The translations under genes and the position numbers were made by a program. A stretch of DNA of 45,690 nt. It comes from Purshia tridentata (taxonomy: Eukaryota > Streptophyta > Magnoliopsida > Rosales > Rosaceae). The stretch is from assembly GCA_003254885.1 (NCBI GenBank), contig QANT01007035.1:1-45690 (forward strand), in the 5' to 3' direction. Of the stretch, positions 10,798-23,396 are shown piece after piece (position 1 is the stretch's first letter; every line of letters begins with the position of its first letter). Under the pieces are notes generated by a model, which saw only the letters and a program-made list of their open reading frames with translations, had not been told where the DNA came from and made no database searches.

Positions 10798-13700
10798 CCA
10801 ACCGATAACGTTTTGGTGCAACTTTAACAAAATTGTACAGAGTGCGCACCGAAATTATGTCTTCGTTCATTCCTAACGCCCAAAGTGGTTCTTTAGGGCT
10901 AGGACGCTAATCGACACATTAGAGAGTGCTTCCTCACCTCATTCTTGCCAATCAGGCACGTTTTGGTGTAATTTGGACAAAGTTAGACTGTGTATGCACC
11001 GAAATGATGTATTCATGCACTCTTAGCACCTAAAGCTGTTGTTTGGGGCTTGAACGCTCATCGAGACATGAGAGAGTGCTTCCCCATGTCTTTCTTTCCA
11101 ACGGGCAATGTTTTGGTGCAATTTTAATCGAATTGGACACAGTGTGCGCTGAAACGACGTTTTCGTGCGTTCTTAATACCTCAAGTGGTTCCGTAGGTTT
11201 AGCTCGCAAATATCGAGACATGAGAAAGTGCTTCCTTATGTCTTTCTTGCCCACGAAGGAAGTTTTGGTGCAATTTGGACGAATTTGGACTGAGTACGCA
11301 CCGAAATGATGTTTTCGTGCATTCTTAACACCTAAAGTGGTTCGTTAGGGCTGGCATGCTAATCGAGGCATGGGAACATGCGTCCTCATGTCCTTCTTGC
11401 CTACCGGGCACGTTTTGATGCAATTTAGATGAAAGTAGACTGAGTGTACACTGAAATGAGGTTTGAGTTCCTTCTTAACAAAAAAATGCGCCACTTGAGG
11501 GCTAGAACGTTAATCCAACCATGAGAACGTGCCTCTTGCCACCCGCGCACGTTTTTGTGCAACTTTAACCAAATTGTACAGAGTGCGGACCGAAATGACG
11601 TCTTCGTTCATTCCTAACACCCATAGTGGTTCTTTAGGGCTAACACGCTAATCAAGACATTATCCTCACCTCTTTGTTGCCAATCGGGCACGTTTTGGTA
11701 CAATTTGGAGCAACTTAGACTGAGTATGCACCGAAATGACGTATTCGTGACCTCTTACCACCTAAAGTTGTTCTTTGGGGCTTCGACGTTCATTGAGACA
11801 TGAGAGAGTGCTTCCCCATGTCTTTCTTTCCAACATGGAACGTTTTGGTGCCACTTGAATCGAATTGGACTCAGTCTGCGGCGAAATGACGTTTTCGTGC
11901 ATTCTTAAAACCTCAAGTGGTTCCATAGGGTTAGCACGCAAATATCGAGACATGAGAAAGTGCTTCCTTATGTCTTTCTTGCCCACCACGGAAGTTTTCA
12001 TGCAATTTGGACGAATTTGGATTGAGTACGCATCGAAATGATGTTTTCGTGCATTCTTAACACCTAAAGTGGTTCTTTAGGGCTGGCACGCTAATCGAGA
12101 CATGGGAACGTGCGTCCTCATGTCCTTTTTGCCAACCGTGCACGTTTTGTTGCAATTTAGACGAAAGTAGACTGAGTGGGCACTGAAATGGGGTTTCGTG
12201 CGTTCATATCAAAAGCATGTGCTTCTTGAGGGCTAGAACGCGAATCCAAGAATGAGAAAGTGCTTCCCCACATCTTTCTTGCCCACCGGGCACGTTTTGG
12301 TGGAAATTCCGCGAAATTGGATTGAGTACGTACCGAAATAAGGTTTTCGTGCCTTCTAAACCTGAAATGTGCTTCTTTAGGGCTAGAATGCTAATCCAAG
12401 CGTGAGAAAGTGCTTTCCCATGCCTTCCTTCCTAACCAATAACATTTTGGTGCAGCTTTAACCAAATTGTACAGAGTGCGCACCGAAATGATGTTTTCGT
12501 GCATTCTCAACACCTAAAGTGGGAATGTGCGTCCTCATGTCCTTCTTGCCAACAATGATGTTTTCGTGCATTCTCAACACCTAAAGTGGTTCTTTAGGGC
12601 TGGCACTCTAATCGAGACGTGGGAATGTGCGTCCTCATGTCCTTCTTGCCAACTGGGCACTTTTTGAGGCAGTTTAGACGAAAGTAGACTGAGTGTTCAC
12701 TGAAATGAGGTTTGAGTTCCTTCTTAACACGAACTCCGCCTTTTTAGGGCTAGAACGTTAGTCCAAGCATGAGAACGTGCTTCTTGCCAACCGCGCATGT
12801 TTTGGTGCAACTTTAAGCAAGTCGTGCACAATGTGCACCGAAATGACGTTCCACGCATTCTTAACACCTAAACTGGTTCGTTGCGGCTAGAACACTAATC
12901 CAAACAAGAGAAAGTGCTTCCTCATGCCCTTATTGCCAACCGGGGACGTTTTGGTACAGTTGAAACGAAATTGGGTGGAGGAGGCACCGAAATGGGGTTT
13001 TCATAAGTTCTTATCAAAAGCATGCGCTTCTTGAGGGCTAGAACGCTAATCCAAGAATGAGAAAGTGCTTCCCCACATCTTTCTTGCCCACCGAACAAGT
13101 TTTTGTGGAAATTGCGCGAAATTGGATTGAGTACGCACCGAAATGATGTTTTTGTGCCTTCTACACACGAAATGTGCTTCTTTAGGGCTAGAATGCTAAT
13201 CCAAGCGTGAGAAAGTGCTTCCCCATGTCTGTCTTGCCAATCGATAACGTTTTGGCGCGACTTTCAGTAAATTGTACAGAGTGCACAACGAAATGACGTC
13301 TTCCTAACACCCAAAGTGGTTCTTTATGGCTAGTACGCTAATCGAGACATTAGAGAGTGCTTCCTCACCTCTATCTTGCGAATCGGGCAAGTTTTGGTGC
13401 AATTTGGACCAAATTAGACTGAGTATGCACCGAAATGACGTATTCGTGCACTTTTAGCAGCTAAAGTTGTTGTTTGGGGTTTGAACGCTCATCGACACAT
13501 GAGAGAGTGCTTCCCCATGTGTTTCTTTCCAACGGGGAACGTTTTGGTTCAACTTTAATCGAATTGGACTAAATGTGCGCCGAAACGACGTTTTCATGCT
13601 TTCTTAAGACCTCAGGTGGTTCCTTAGGGTTAGCACGCAAGTATCGAGACTTAAGAAAGTGCTTCCTTATGTCTTTCTTGCCCACCAAGGAAGTTTTGGT

Positions 13701-14238
13701 GCAATTTGGACGAATTTGGACTAAGTACACACCGAAATGATGTTTTCGTGCATTCTCAACACCTAAAGTGGTTCTTTAGGGCTGGCACGCTAATCGAGGC
13801 ATGGGAACGTGCGTCCTCATGTCCTTCTTGCCTACCGGGCACGTTCTGAGGCAACTTAGACGAAAGTAGACTGAGTGTGCACTGAAATGAGGTTTGAGTT
13901 CCTTCTTAACACGAAATACGCCTCTTGAGGGCTAGAACGTTAATCTAAGCATGAGAACGTGTTTCTTGCCAACCGCGCTCGTTTTGGTGCAACTTTAACC
14001 AAGTCGTGCACAATGTGCACCGAAATGACGTTCCACGCATTCTTCACACCTAAACTGGTTCGTTGCGGCTAGAACGCTAATCCAAACAAGAGAAAGTCCT
14101 TCCTCATGCCCTTATTGCCAACCGGGGACGTTTTGGTGCAATTGAAACGAAATTGGGTGGAGGAGGCACCGAAATGGGGTTTTCGTAAGTTCTTATCAAA
14201 AGCATGCGCTTCTTGAGGGCTAGAACGCTAATGCAAGA

Positions 14239-14428
14239 ATGAGAAAGTGCTTCCCCACATCTTTCTTGCCCACCAGACACGTTTTAGTGGAAATTGCGCG
14301 AAATTGGATTGAGTACGCACCGAAATGATGTTTATGAGAAAGTGCTTCCCCACATCTTTCTTGCCCACCGGACACGTTTTGGTGGAAATTGCGCAAAATT
14401 GGATTGAGTACGCACCGAAATGATGTTT
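14239..14428. repeat. Tandem 95-bp duplication within monomer B
   Basis: ATGAGAAAGTGCTTCCCCAC recurs at 14239 and 14334. The first copy is cut at ATGATGTTT and joined directly to the second. Confidence 0.75.
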
Positions 14429-17400
14429 TCGTGTCTTCTAAACACGAAATGTGCTTCTTTAGGGCTACCACACTAACCGAGACATTAGAGAGTGCTTCCT
14501 CACCTCTTTCTTGCCAATCAGGCACGTTTTGGTGCAATTTTGACCAAGTTAGACTAAGTATGCACCGAAATGACGAATTCGTGCACTCTTAGCACCTAAA
14601 GTTGTTGTTTGGGGCTTGAACGCTCATCTAGACATGAGAGAGTGCTTCCGCATGTCTTTCTTTCCAACGGGGAACGTTTTGGTGCAACTTTAATCGAATT
14701 GGGCTCAGAGTGCGTCGAAACGACCTTTTCGTGAATTCTTAAGACCTCAAGTGGTGCCTTAGGGTTAGCACGCAAATATCGAGACATGAGAAAGTGCTTC
14801 CTTATGTCTTTCTTGCCCACCAAGGAAGTTTTGGTGCAATTTGGACGAATTTTGACTGAGTATGCACCGAAATGATGTTTTCGTGCATTCTTATAACCTA
14901 AAGTGGTTCTTTAGGGTTGGCACGCTAATCGAGAAAGTGGAACGTGCGTCCTCATGTCCTTCTTGCCAACCGGGCACGTTTTGAGGCAATTTAGATAAAA
15001 GTAGACTGAGTTTGCACTGAAATAAGGTTTGAGTTCCTTCTTAACACGAAATGCGCCTGTTGAGTGCTAGAACGTTAATCCAAGCATGAGAACGTGCTTC
15101 TTGCCAACCGCCCACGTTTTGGTGCAACTTTAACCAAGTCGTGCACAGTGTGCACCTAAATGACGTTCCACGCATTCTTAACACCTAAACTAGTTCGTTG
15201 CGACTAGAACGCTAATCCAAATAAGAGAAAGTGCTTCCTCATGCCCTTATTGTCAACCGGGGACGTTTTGGTGCAATTGAAACGAAATTGGGTGGAGGAG
15301 GCACCGAAATGGGGTTTTCGTAAGTTCTTATCAAAAGCATGCGCTTCTTGAGGGTTAGAACGCTAATCCAAGAATGAGAAAGTGCTTCCCCACATCTTTC
15401 TTGCCCACCGGGCACGTTTTGGTTGAAATTGCGCGAAATTGGATTGAGTATGCACCGAAATGATGTTTTCGTGCCTTCTACACACGAAATGTGCTTCTTT
15501 AGGGCTAGAATGCTAATCCAAGCGTGAGAAAGTGCTTCCCCATGTCTTTCTTCCCCACCGATAACGTTTTGGTGCAACTTTAACCAAATTGTATAGAGTG
15601 CGCACCGAAATGACGTCTACGTTCATTCCCAACACCCAAAGTGGTTCTTTAGGGCTAGCACACTAACCGAGACAATAGAGAGTGCTTCCTCACCTCTTTC
15701 TTGCCAATCGGGCACGTTTTTGTGCAATTTTGACCAAGTTAGACTGAGCATGCACCGAAATGACGCATTCGTGCACTCTTAGCACCTAAAGTTGTTGTTT
15801 GGGGCTTGAACGCTCATCGATACATGGGAGAGTTCTTCCGCATGTCTTTCTTTCCAACGGGGAACATTTTGGTGCAACGTTAATCGAATTGGACTCAGTG
15901 TGCGCCGAAACGACGTTTTCGTGCATTCTTAAGACCTCAAGTGGTTCTTGAGGGTTAGCACGCAAATATCGAGACACGAGAAAGTGCTTCCTTATGTCTT
16001 TCTTGCCCACCAAGAAAGTTTTGGTGCAATTTGGATGAATTTGGACTAAGTACACACTGGAATGATGTTTTCGTGCATTCTCAATACCTAAAGTGGTTCT
16101 TTAGGGCTGGCACGCTAATCGAGATGTGGGAACGTGCGTCGTCATGTCCTTCTTGCCAACAGGGCATGTTTTGAGGCAACTTAGACGAAAGTAGACTGAG
16201 TGTGCACTGAAATGAGGTTTGAGTTCCTTCTTAACACGAAATGCGCCTCTTGAGGGCTAGAACGTTAAACCAAGAATCAGAACGTACTTCTTGCCAACCG
16301 CGCACGTTTTGGTGCAACTTTAACCAAGTCGTGCACAATGTGCATCGAAATGACGTTCCACGCATTCTTAACACCTAAACTGGTTCGTTGCGGCTAGAAC
16401 GCTAATCCAAACAAGAGAAAGTGCATCCTCATGCCCTTATTGCCAACCGGGGACGTTTTGGTGCAATTGAAACGAAATTGGGTGGAGGAGGCACCGAAAT
16501 GGGGTTTTCGTAAGTTCTTATCAAAAGCATGCGCTTCTTGAGGGATAGAACGCTAATCCAAGAATGAGAAAGTGCTTCCCCACATCTTTCTTGCCCACCA
16601 GACACGTTTTGGTGGAAATGGCACGAAATTGGATTGAGTACGCACCGAGATGATGTTTTCGTGCCTTCTAAACACGAAATGTGCTTCTTTAGGGCTACCA
16701 TGCTAACCGAGACATTAGAGAGTGCTTCCTCACCTCTTTCTTACCAATCGGGCACGTTTTGGTGCAATTTTGACCAAGTTAGACTAAGTCTGCACCGAAA
16801 TGACGCATTCGTGCACTCTTAGCACCTAAAGTTGTTGTTTGGGGCTTGAACGCTCATCGAGACATGAGAGAGTGCTTCCGCATGTCTTTCTTTCAAACGG
16901 GGAACGTTTTGGTGCAACTTTAATCAAATTGGGCTCAGTGTGCGCCGAAACGACCTTTTCGTGAATTCTTAAGACCTCAAATGGTGGCTTAGGGTTAGCA
17001 CGCAAATATCGAGACATGAGAAAGTGCTTCCTTATGTCTTTCTTGCCCACCAAGGAAGCTTTGGTGCAATTTGGACGAATTTTGACTGAGTACGCACAAA
17101 AATGATGTTTTCATGCATTCTTAACACATAAAGTGGTTCTTTAGGGTTGGCACGCTAATCGAGACAATGGAACGTGCGTCCTCATGTCCTTCTTGCCAAC
17201 CGGGCACGTTTTGAGGCAATTTAGACGAAAGTAGACTGAGTGTGCACTGAAATGAGGTTTGAGTTCCTTCTTAACACGAAATGCGCCTGTTGAGGGCTAG
17301 AACGTTAATCCAAGCATGAGAACGTGCTTCTTGCCAACCGCACACGTTTTTGTGTAACTTTAACCAAGTCGTGCAGAGTGTGCACCGAAATGACGTTCCA

Positions 17401-18591
17401 CGCATTCTTAATACCTAGACTGGTTCGTTGCGGCTAGAACGCTAAGCCAAACAAGAAAAAGTCCTTCCTCATATCCTTATTGCAAACCGGGGACGTTTTG
17501 GTGCAATTGAAACGAAATTGGGTGGAGGAGGCACCGAAATGGCGTTTCCGTGCGTTCTTATCAAAAGCATGCGCTTCTTGAGGGCTAGAACGCAAATCCA
17601 AGAATGAGAAAGTTCTTCCCCACATCTTTCTTGCCCACCGGGCACGTTTTGGTGGAAATTGCGTGAAATTGGATTGAATACGCACCGAAATGATGTTTTC
17701 GTGCCTTTTAAACACGAAATGTGCTTCTTTAGGGCTAGAATGCTAATCCAAGCGTGAGAAAGTGCTTCCCCATGTCTTTCTTGCCAACCGATAACGTTTT
17801 GGTGCAACTTTCACAAAATTGTACAGAGTGCGCACCGAAATGACGTCTTCGTTCATTCCCAACACCCAAAGTGGTTCTTTAGGGCTAGCACGCTAATCGA
17901 GACATTAGAGAGTGCTTCCTCACCTCTTTCTTGCCATAGGGCACGTTTTGGTGCAATTTGGACCAAGTTACACTGAGTATGCACCGAAATGACGTATTCG
18001 TGCACACTTAGCACCTAAAGTTGTTGTTGGGGGCTTAAAAGCTCATCGAGACATGGGATAGTGGTTCTCCATGTCTTTCTTTCCAACGGGGAACGTTTTG
18101 GTGCAACTTTAATCGAATTTGACTCAGTGTGCGCCGAAACGACGTTTTCGTGCATTCTTATGACCTCAAGTGGTTCCTTAGGGTTAGCACACAAATATCG
18201 AGATATGAGAAAGTGCTTCCTTATGTCTTTCTTGCCCACCAAGGAAGTTTGGGTGCAATTTGGACGAATTTGGACTGAGTACGCACCGAAATGATGTTTT
18301 CGTGCATTCTTCACACCTAAAGTGGTTCTTTAGGGCTGGCACACTAATCGAGACATGGAAACGTGCGTCCTCATGTCCTTCTTGCCAACCGGGCTCGTTT
18401 TGATGCAATTTAGACGAAAGTCGGCTGAGTGTGCACTGAAATGAGGTTTGAGTTCCTTATTAAGACGAAATGCGCTTCTTGAGGGCTAGAACGTTAATCC
18501 AAGCATGAGAACGTGCTTCTTGCCAACCGCGCACGTTTTGGTGCAACTTTAACCAAGTCGTGCACAGTGTGCACCGAAATGACGCTCCATG

Positions 18592-18596
18592 CATTC
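18592..18596. repeat. Left target-site duplication of the retrotransposon
   Basis: CATTC precedes the LTR start TGTTTG. The right copy at 34528-34532 is TATTC, one transition apart. Intact monomer H reads CATTCTTAACACC, so joining the flanks restores the monomer. Confidence 0.8.
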
Positions 18597-19907
18597 TGTT
18601 TGTACCCAAAAATATCATTTCTCATATTTGCTGACCAAGGAAAAATATTGTTGGCCCATTTTCCTTTGTTTATGGCGAAGAAAAATGACCATGTTTGGCC
18701 ACAACTCATTTAGGGGCTAAAATATTTGTGGCCAAGAAAAAGGGCCATGTTTTGCCACAATTCGTTTGGAGGCCAAGAAGCATTTCAACCCATTTCCCTT
18801 GAATTTATAGAAAAGGGCCAATGTTCACTCGGGATCGATGATATATGGCCCACGACCCAAAAAAAAGAAGGGGTTTTTAAGGCCAACAACGTGGCTTTGA
18901 AATTTATAAATCAGTAGAAATTTATGTGGCTCAATCACGCGTCTAACTCTAAAATTCAAGTCCAATATATATCCTCTTAGAGTCCTCTTTGGAGTGAATT
19001 TGGAAAGTCTTTGAAAATAAGTCACCAAGCAGGACAAGGGATTAGTACGAACAAGCATTGACTCCTATAAAGGAAAGAATTTCAGTGTCCATCAATGACA
19101 AAAACGTGGGTGGCAAGAAGAAATCTTAAGAAGTTCGAGTTCTACTAGGAGAGGGAAGACGACTTCAGACCTAGGGTGGCATCCTAACCCATATAAATAG
19201 ATGCACTCAAGGATCAGAGAAGGGGACATTCAACATCCAACACACACAGGCTCTCAAGTTTTAAGAATTTCTCATAGTTCTTTTGCTTTCAATTAATTGT
19301 TCTTAGTTGCTATCGTTCCAGGTGCTTTGGGTTTTCCATAACTTTAGTCTCAAGATCATTAGGTTTGTAGCTCTGCCATCATCCTCACAAGGGCTGTAGT
19401 ATCGATTTATCTTATGCACTTTTGTTTCATATAATTGGGTTATTTTATTTCAATTCTCATCCAAGTTCTTTGCTTTTTGCTTAATATATAGATGTGGATT
19501 TTGTTCATTGTCTTTTTTCGCATTGAGGTTGGTTTAATTGATAATAATAGTGTTGAGTTCCATTATAATTTTATCGTCGATAGCTATTTTTATCTTTTTG
19601 GCCAATTTCATCGTTGCATTCACGAGTTCAGCCACACCGTTTTGAGGAGGCCGAGACGTGACTCGGACTCCGATTCTGATTAAAGGCCTTGTCCCCGAGG
19701 CTTGAAAAGAACCTAGGCCAAGAGTGGTTCCTAGCTTGGCCGCACAATCGTTTAGAGTCGACTTCATATTTAGGTGCATACCCCAACATCACATCCCAAT
19801 TTCTATTGTGGCCTAGTTTGAGGCCCAATAGTGGCACGCCCCGCACTTACACCAAAAACGGACCAAAATTCACTTTTGGCCAGGTTTGGCCGAAAAACGA
19901 GTGAACA
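18597..19907 (+). repeat. 5' LTR (1311 bp)
   Basis: Begins TGTTTGTACCC and ends GTGAACA. It is the promoter-bearing repeat; a TATA box lies at 19192-19199. Compared with the 3' LTR it keeps about 18 bp, around ATCGTCGATAGC near 19575, that the 3' copy lacks. No gene lies within it; short frames on either strand recur in both LTRs and are incidental. Confidence 0.93.
19192..19199 (+). promoter_or_regulatory. LTR TATA box (5' copy)
   Basis: TATAAATA in the context CCCATATAAATAG, conserved at 33830-33837 in the 3' LTR. The start of transcription, and so the U3/R boundary, is expected about 25-35 bp downstream. Confidence 0.65.
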
Positions 19908-19913
19908 TATTTT

Positions 19914-19931
19914 TGGCATGCCCGGTAGGAC
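19914..19931 (+). promoter_or_regulatory. Primer-binding site
   Basis: TGGCATGCCCGGTAGGAC lies six bases after the 5' LTR end. It begins with TGG, complementary to the CCA end of a tRNA, as required for minus-strand priming. I could not assign the tRNA with confidence. Confidence 0.7.
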
Positions 19932-19963
19932 CCTATTCTATTTGTTGTCTTTACTAACATTAC

Positions 19964-21811
19964 ATGGTTGCTAATACTCATGCGTTTCCCAATAGTGATC
20001 AGGAGTTTTCTTACCGTGGTCAAATGACGAAGAGTCAAGCAAACCCAAGCAGCCAACTCGGTGGCAACACGACTGGTGCTGTGAACCAAAGCAGTCACCC
20101 CAATCTTGATTATGGGAAAAGGCCTCAAATTGGCCAACAAGGCCCAAGCGATCACGTCCACCCCATTGTTGATCAAGGGCTGGACCAGAAAGTTGAGGAT
20201 AAGTCTCATGATGATGTTAGAGTTGAAGAAGAACGGGAGGAAGATGACCCATTACTTCAGCCGAATTCGGCTACTGCTGAGGATGTCCAACAACTTATCC
20301 ACTTAGTAAGGGAGGAAGGTCGCATCAACCAGACTCATCTACAGACCGTGGCTACCCAGGTTAACACTACGTTGGACCGAATTGAACGGACTAACAATTT
20401 CATGGCTAACAACATAGCCGGCATGGGTGTCCAAATCGGTCAACACATCGTCCAAGCCCTCCAAGGAGGTCTTGGCCAGAATCTATCCGTGGCTAACCAA
20501 GCGCAAATCCTTGAACCCTATAGACCTCCACCTATGGCAAATCAAGTACGAGCTCAATTAGGGCTGTGGGGCAATGGTAATGGCCAGAATATTGGTAGAG
20601 CCCAAAATCAGTTAGCCAACCACCAAGTGGCCAACAATCAAAACGGAGGCAACATAGGGCTTAACCATCATGTTGGAGCAAATTAGGCCGGATTCGGCCA
20701 AGTCCCAGCAGGAATCGATAGAAATATAATTGAGATGGTCGTCCAAGATATGTATGGACCTCAAGCAAGACGGGTGACCCGACCAGTGTATCGGAGGCCT
20801 TACCCTGACTATGTGGACCAAACGGAATACCCAAGGGGGTATAGGGTTCCTGACTTTACCTTGTTTTTTGGCCAAGATTATCAATCTTCAATTGAACATA
20901 TAGGCCGATTCACGGCCCAATGTGCAGAAGCTGGTAATAATGATAACTTGAAGCTTAAGATGTTTCCTAACTCACTTACCGGGGCTGCTTTCACATGGTA
21001 CGTTAGTTTGCCAACCAACTCAGTTTCGAATTGGCAAACCATGGAGCGACTTTTTCATGAACAATTTTATCGCCACGAACCAGAAGTATCAATGGCTGAC
21101 TTGGCCCGCTTGGTCCAAGGTTCGGAGGAATCAGCCCAAGGGTACATCACTCGTTTCCAGCTTGCAAGAAGTAGGTGCATTGTGCCTCTACCCGAAATTG
21201 AGTTTGTAAAGTTGGCCCAAAATGGCTTGTCTTTGGAGCTTCGGAAGAAGTTCGAGGGGATGGAGTTTAGAGATCTTTATGACCTAGTCATGAGAGTGGA
21301 TAGGTATGAAGCTATTTTGAAGGAAGAGTGCCAGAAGAAAATTGCGGCAAGAGCTGCGTGGAACAAGAATAAGTCAAGTGTCCAAATGGTGGACATGGAA
21401 GAAGAATTTGATCAATTAGAAATTGGGTCAGACAAAGAATTGGCCAAGATTAATGCGGCTGAGATAGTGATTTCAAATCCACATGTGTGCAAGGCCTTGG
21501 TGAGGGCTTCTAAAGACCAAAAGGTGCAACAAGTGAGTTTTTCTTCCAGGCAAAAAGAGTCAGCCACTAGAGCATTCACATTTGATTTCGCTAAGGCTGA
21601 ACAAATTTTTGATCAATTGTTGGCCGAAAAGCTTATCAAGCTTACTAACGGTCAAGCGGTGCCACCCGTCAACGAGCTTAATGATCGGATTTATTGTAAA
21701 TGGCACAATGCGTGGACTCATTGAACTACAAATTGTGTTATCTTTCTCAACATTGTGCAAGACCTTATTGAGAAGGGAATCTTACGTTTTCCGGACAAGG
21801 ACAGGGAAGTG
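19964..21811 (+). pseudogene. gag: gag (N-terminal region and capsid-like domain), broken
   Basis: One frame runs from the ATG at 19964, 56 bp after the LTR, and is broken by TAG at 20684-20686 and TGA at 21722-21724; the same frame reads on sensibly after both. The first 240 codons are rich in Asn, Gln and acidic residues. Around 20800-21160 lies the retrotransposon gag capsid domain, with the telltale FPNSLTGAAFTWY, a Trp in SVSNWQTMERLFHEQF, and a downstream QLARSRC. The end contains CKWHNAWTH, a segment typical of the Gag C-terminal part in Tat elements. Gag would form the particle that packages element RNA. The frame shifts by one base near 21812-21817. Confidence 0.85.
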
Positions 21812-23396
21812 ATGGTGTGGAAAAAGACCCTTTCCCGAAGATTCAAGTCAACATGGTTAACTTACGTCTCCCAGAAACTAGACAACATAGTAAGAAAGAG
21901 TCTGAAAAGGAAGGGAAGTCATCCCAATCTCTTGGGGGCAACCCGAAAGAAAGGAATTTCGACCAAAGAAAGCAGTGTCCACTCAGCCAGAAGAAAAGTT
22001 AGCCCCAGTCAAAGGGATCGTGCTGTGTAGTAGATGCCAATGTGAAGTGGCACTTGAGGCCTTTAGGGTGGAGGCAATAGTGAAAGAGAATGAGAAGAAT
22101 AAGAGTATTCCAAACTTGTCTCAAGATCAAGACAAAGGAATGCCGATCATGGCTCATGAAACAAAAGAAGTTGACCATGAGCTCAGAGTAGAAAAGACGA
22201 TTGAGCATCATCCTCAAGGAAAAGGAAAAGACAAAATGGATGATGCACCCGAGAATTATGGCCCTCATAGCCCAAGAAGGAAGGTTGAGCAAGGTGGCAA
22301 GGTTAGACGTCGTCTTGAAGATGATTTTTGTAATATAGGAAGACTGATAAATTTTCTACCTAGAGACAAGGGCAAGGGAAAGATGGATGATATAGTACCA
22401 CCAAGGGATTATAGACTTCGTAGCCCGAGAAAGAAGCTTGAGTTAGGAAGTGAATCAAGATGGTATCCCGAGGACAACTATCGTAGGCCGTATAAATAGC
22501 CCTATCAAAGGGCATTACGATATGAAGATGTGACAAAAGAATGGTCTAAGCCATATGAAAGGAAAGAGAAGAACCTTTGGGGGCCAACAGCTAATAGTCA
22601 TAATCGAAATGCGACTCTTGTGGCTATGCCAAAACCTATCAGGAACACCTTCAAACCAACCTTGGCTGAGCCCAATGTGTGGTACAAGAAAGGGGAGGAT
22701 GGCGTTATGATCCCTTTGACAAGAACCCAAACTTGACGTGTCCAAAGACAATACGCTTAGGCATGTCGAGAGGAGGAGGCTTTGGCTGAGGAAAGGAATG
22801 TTCAACTAAAGAGTAGATATGACTTAAGGGAGAAGATAGAAAAAGGAAAAGTTAAACTCTTGAAGGGTGATCATTCAGCCAAAGATATACCGGCGGCTGA
22901 TTTTAAGGTCCAGATGAAGATTGAAGGGACCAAGGTGTTGGTTATCCCAAGTGAAAATAAGGGAGTCATAGATATGTTGGAAGCTCATCTAACAGGGGAG
23001 TTTGAGTCCAAAGAAAAGAAGGTTGTGATTTCTAAGGTAGATATTGACCAACCTATGAGTGAAGTTCCCAAGAATGAAGTAGACCAGTCCATGGTCCAGA
23101 TTGCAAAGAATGAAAATGACAAGCCTATTACCAATCTACCCAAAATTGAAGACGACCGAGAAACGGTCTCAGCCCATGATAATGAAGTCAGCCAAGTAAG
23201 GTTTGACCTTCTTATTCCATCTCATAGCCCTCCGACAAGTGTTGACTTGCCATCAAATGAGGATAAGAATAAGGTTGATCTAGACCATGAAATGGGGGAT
23301 GAAGAACTTGAAAGTGAAGATTACATGGACGATGATGACCCTGACGGAGAATATTACGAAGAAGAGATAGGGGAAGATGATGACAAGAAGAGGTGA
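21812..23396 (+). pseudogene. gag-pol linker: lysine-rich region then acidic tail, broken
   Basis: The coding signal moves to a second frame at about 21817-22000 and to a third at about 21975-23396. The third frame is interrupted by TAG 22497-22499, TGA 22734-22736 and TAG 22758-22760, and ends with TGA at 23394-23396. It opens with a CSRCQCEV segment, a possible remnant of a zinc-binding motif. It continues as Lys/Arg-rich stretches with two similar copies of KGKDKMDD / KGKGKMDD followed by SPRRK / SPRKK, and ends in an Asp/Glu-rich tail. These low-complexity features fit a nucleic-acid-binding Gag region before protease. I recognise no enzymatic domain. Confidence 0.7.

Larger units (their letters stand above)
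5699..18596. repeat. Satellite HOR array, central block (8-monomer units of about 1.19 kb)
   Basis: Eight diverged monomer types recur in fixed order. A opens TCCTCATGTCCTTATTGCC; B TTCCCCACATCTTTC; C TTCCCCATGTCTTTCTTGCC then ACCGATAACG; D TTCCTCACCTCTTTC; E has CTTTCCAACGGGGAACG; F TTCCTTATGTCTTTC; G GTCCTCATGTCCTTC; H is short and opens TTCTTGCCAACCGCGC. Monomer A starts near 6481, 9221, 10411, 12913, 14097, 15231, 16431 and 17461; several spacings are near 1.19 kb. Five-monomer variants with an H/C hybrid occur at about 7541, 8282 and 11535. An N at 9674 marks a seam. Reading frames inside the array are by-products of the repeat. Confidence 0.95.

Noticed and set aside
5699..18596. Possible CRISPR array because of regular repeats
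   Set aside because: The units are contiguous and about 150 bp with no unique spacers, in plant DNA.
18825..19058. Minus-strand frames in the LTRs, also at 33421-33696 and 34172-34466
   Set aside because: They occur in both LTRs, diverge without regard to codons, and overlap promoter and leader sequence.
19914..19931. Naming the primer tRNA
   Set aside because: The site is clear but I could not match it to a specific tRNA from memory with confidence.
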